Below, piece after piece: positions 7,438-9,090 of a DNA stretch of 9,090 bases; the first letter of the stretch is position 1; each line of letters starts with the position of its first letter. This stretch comes from Clostridia bacterium (lineage in GTDB: Bacteria > Bacillota > Clostridia > Oscillospirales > Acutalibacteraceae). A program made the position numbers and the translations under genes. The stretch lies in assembly GCA_900764115.1 (NCBI GenBank), contig CAAFMR010000427.1:1-9090 (forward strand), given 5' to 3'. The notes beneath the pieces are model-generated. The model was not told where the DNA came from, did no database searches, and saw nothing but the letters and a program-made list of their open reading frames with translations.

Positions 7438-8187
7438 GTGAAACGACAGGCATTCAAGGCAGCGCTGCCCTATTCGCTGCCGGTGTGCATCGGCTTTTTC
7501 GTCATTGCGCTGTCCTATGGCTTTCTTATGCGCAGCAAGGGCTTTGCGGTGTGGTATCCGATGGTGATGAGCGCCTGTATCTTCGCCGGGTCGATGGAAT
7601 TTGTCACGGTGGAGCTGCTGCTGTCGGCGTTTCAGCCGCTGCACGCCTTTTTTCTGGCGCTGCTGGTGAATGCCCGCCACCTGTTCTACGGTATTTCCAT
7701 GCTGGATAAATACCGCGGCACCGGGTGGAAGAAGTTTTACCTCATCTTCGGGATGTGCGACGAGACGTTTACCATCAACTGTGCGGTTGATCCGCCCCCG
7801 GGCGTGGACCGGGGCTGGTTTATGCTGTTTGTGACGCTGCTCAATCAGCTGTATTGGTTGGCGGGCGCCACGACGGGGGCGCTGCTGGGGTCGTTTTTGC
7901 GATTCAATACCGAGGGGATTGATTTCGTGATGACGGCTCTGTTCGTGGTGATGTTCGTCAATCAGTGGGAAACCAGCAAGGATCACCGTCCGGCGCTCAT
8001 CGGCGTCGGGGCGACGCTGCTGTGCCTGTTGGTGCTGGGGGCGGATCGGTTTATGCTGCCGGCTATGGCGCTGATTGTGTTGGCGCTGACCCTGCTGCGG
8101 AGGGAAGGCAGGCGGATTATACCTTTGCCCGGAACGGGCGCTTGTTGTGGAATGCCGAAACACCCCATCTGTACGATCTCACCATAG
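7438..8187 (+). CDS. azlC: AzlC-family branched-chain amino-acid exporter subunit with an altered C-terminus
   Basis: AzlC is the large membrane subunit of the AzlCD exporter for branched-chain amino acids or their analogues. The reading frame gives 249 residues. Family features are an N-terminal ALPYSLPVCIGF helix, GSMEFVTVELL, NARHLFYGISM at 78-88 and GMCDETF at 105-111, followed by several membrane segments. The recognisable AzlC sequence ends near residue 225 (around base 8110) with LALTLLRRE, about where the family normally ends. The remaining roughly 25 residues are rich in Pro, Gly and Cys, and are an out-of-frame reading of a glycoside hydrolase family 2 remnant. The natural stop has therefore been lost. 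All membrane helices seem intact, so function may survive. The small partner azlD, which usually follows, is absent. The gene sits 18 bases after bioY and is probably cotranscribed with birA-bioY; a link to biotin is not obvious. Confidence 0.88.
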   Translation: MKRQAFKAALPYSLPVCIGFFVIALSYGFLMRSKGFAVWYPMVMSACIFAGSMEFVTVELLLSAFQPLHAFFLALLVNARHLFYGISMLDKYRGTGWKKFYLIFGMCDETFTINCAVDPPPGVDRGWFMLFVTLLNQLYWLAGATTGALLGSFLRFNTEGIDFVMTALFVVMFVNQWETSKDHRPALIGVGATLLCLLVLGADRFMLPAMALIVLALTLLRREGRRIIPLPGTGACCGMPKHPICTISP

Positions 8188-8219
8188 AGGTGGTGCAGCA
8201 CGGGGTCACCCGGGAGTGA
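8109..8219 (+). pseudogene. Fragment of a glycoside hydrolase family 2 (beta-galactosidase-like) gene
   Basis: In the frame ending at the TGA at 8217-8219, the last 36 codons contain RLLWNAETPHLYDLTIEV. This matches the well-known LW-(S/N)-AE-x-P-x-LY strand pair of the immunoglobulin-like second domain of GH2 enzymes; E. coli LacZ has LWSAEIPNLY. Nothing on either side in this frame is GH2-like: upstream is azlC and downstream is an IS-type end. It is a stranded internal piece without a start codon or catalytic domain, so it cannot encode an active enzyme. The left boundary is uncertain, about 8100-8135. The stop codon seems to be created by the adjoining IS end. Confidence 0.72.
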
Positions 8220-8300
8220 TGTGACCCCAAAAAGTTAGACAACGAATTCGGATAAAAACTGTTCAAGCTACCGAGAGGGCTTGTTGCCTGTGAATTGCAG
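8217..8300. mobile_element. Terminal remnant of an IS3/IS150-type insertion sequence
   Basis: TGATGTGACCCCAAAAAGTT (8217-8236) followed by AGACAA resembles the inverted-repeat ends of IS3-family (IS150 group) elements, which carry a TGACCCC-A(n)-GTTAGACA-like core. No matching second end and no full transposase is present, so this is a one-ended relic. On the minus strand, a short open stretch ends in TGNKPSR and a TAG stop at 8268-8270, pointing toward the end. It could be the last codons of orfB, but a frame break is needed further upstream, so this part is weak. The inner boundary with the next gene is unclear, about 8270-8310. Confidence 0.55.
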
Positions 8301-8353
8301 CCGGTACAGCTGCCGGTGGCCCCTGGGGTGCAATCATCTCCGCCGCATGGGCC

Positions 8354-9090
8354 ATGCGGCAGACCCTGTTTAAGATTCTGGTCTGCTTGTGCCTATCGGT
8401 GGTTTTCCTCATTGTTATGATCGTAGAGCTGCCCGGGATCATCATCAATAAAGCGCTCGGTATCGACGGCAATGAGCCGACGGTATCCATCACGGAGATC
8501 TATGAAAATCTCTCTGAGACGGTTTCGGACATTGTCCATGCTGGGTACGACGCTTCGATGGCTGAGGTAGAACGCCTGATTTCAGACGGCGGCTATGACC
8601 GGGAGCTTTCGATGAATGCGCTGATCAATTATGCGCAGAGCTCGGCCGGGTACGACACCGCCTATATTTTGTCGGCATATTCCACTTCGGTGGAACAGCT
8701 CAGCAACGACCCGGAGGATATGCAAAAGAAGCTGGACGGCGTGGCAGCCAAAATGTTTCCCGTAACCTCGGTTGAGCGAGAAAATGAAGTAATCACGCCG
8801 GTCGCTTACTATACCTATAAGCCGATCACGATAACCGTGGTAACGAAAACGGTTAAGACCGGAATGATTAACGGCATCCCGCAATACCGTTATGAAACGG
8901 CGGAAACGACCTACTATTTGCAGGATCAGCAGTTGTCATCCGATACACAGATCGAGGTGGATGCATACGCAGCCGTCACCCTGACGCTCCCCGTATACAG
9001 CGGCGGCAATATCACCGGAACACGCAAGGCAACCTATTATCAGTACACGGGCAAGGAAATGCTTACGCCGGAAAAGAAAACCGTGAAATA
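8354..9090 (+). CDS. Partial membrane-anchored conjugative-element protein (putative cell-wall hydrolase N-terminal region)
   Basis: The frame is open from just after a TGA at 8291-8293 to the end of the window, and the last codon is cut. The first ATG is at 8354, giving 245 codons. Codons before that ATG still read as plausible protein (AAGTAAGGPWGAIISAAWA), and no ribosome site precedes the ATG, so the gene is probably truncated at its 5' end by the IS-type remnant. One membrane helix spans about residues 6-25 (FKILVCLCLSVVFLIVMIV). It is followed by an extracytoplasmic region with NYAQSSAGYDTAYILSAYS, KMFPVTSVE, ITVVTKTV, ETTYYLQ and LPVYSGGNITGTRKATYY. This arrangement resembles the lysozyme/NlpC-P60-type proteins of Tn916/Tn1549-like conjugative elements, in which a peptidoglycan hydrolase follows such a stalk to open the wall for DNA transfer. 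The catalytic part would lie beyond the window. Base composition looks less GC-rich than in the operon before it, as expected for acquired DNA. Confidence 0.6.
   Translation, partial: MRQTLFKILVCLCLSVVFLIVMIVELPGIIINKALGIDGNEPTVSITEIYENLSETVSDIVHAGYDASMAEVERLISDGGYDRELSMNALINYAQSSAGYDTAYILSAYSTSVEQLSNDPEDMQKKLDGVAAKMFPVTSVERENEVITPVAYYTYKPITITVVTKTVKTGMINGIPQYRYETAETTYYLQDQQLSSDTQIEVDAYAAVTLTLPVYSGGNITGTRKATYYQYTGKEMLTPEKKTVK

Noticed and set aside
6942..7709. Plus-strand frame of 255 codons overlapping bioY and azlC
   Set aside because: The Gly/Ala/Val-rich translation is the shifted reading of two real genes and spans their junction without a ribosome site.
6547..8163. Minus-strand open frame of 538 codons opposite birA, bioY and azlC
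   Set aside because: The translation is dominated by His, Gln, Arg and Pro with no domain, and it crosses three clear genes on the other strand. It is a codon-bias shadow.
8239..8373. Short plus-strand open stretch through the IS-type relic
   Set aside because: It has no start signal, and its translation (Cys/Arg-rich) resembles nothing. The frame reading into the membrane helix is the convincing one.

Overview
The window looks like a chromosomal segment of a moderately GC-rich Gram-positive gut-type anaerobe, probably a Clostridia/Oscillospirales (Ruminococcaceae-like) member. This rests on the purine-rich GGAGG ribosome sites, the very large secreted modular protein with a Firmicutes signal peptide, the compact birA-bioY-azlC gene order, and the mobile-element debris typical of that group. 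No taxonomic marker gene is present, so this is an inference.

Region 1 (1-6050) is almost entirely one 1985-codon gene. It encodes a secreted protein with a signal peptide, a string of about eight divergent discoidin-like (F5/8 type C-like) beta-sandwich modules, a further conserved-looking module, and a C-terminal alpha/beta-hydrolase with a recognisable Ser-Asp-His set. It has no visible wall anchor. A strong intrinsic terminator closes it.

Region 2 (6064-about 8110) is a tight operon with a near-consensus sigma-A promoter. It holds a monofunctional biotin-protein ligase (birA, no DNA-binding domain), the biotin-binding ECF transporter subunit bioY (4-base overlap) and azlC, the large subunit of a branched-chain amino-acid exporter. 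Together birA and bioY take up biotin and attach it to carboxylases. No biotin synthesis genes are seen here.

Region 3 (about 8110-9090) is a rearrangement scar followed by mobile-element DNA. The azlC frame runs past its natural end into a 36-codon remnant of a glycoside hydrolase family 2 (beta-galactosidase-like) gene. That remnant is cut off by what looks like an IS3/IS150-type inverted-repeat end, whose first bases supply the stop codon. After about 70-90 bases of IS-like sequence comes a 5'-truncated gene, open to the window end. It has one membrane segment and an extracytoplasmic region resembling the cell-wall-hydrolase-type proteins of Tn1549/Tn916-like conjugative elements. Three breakpoints within about 200 bases mean either a hotspot of serial rearrangement or an assembly chimera. 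azlD, the expected partner of azlC, is missing at exactly this point.

I did not find a CRISPR array, tRNA, rRNA or a recognisable defence system. The least-described item is the giant discoidin-array hydrolase.
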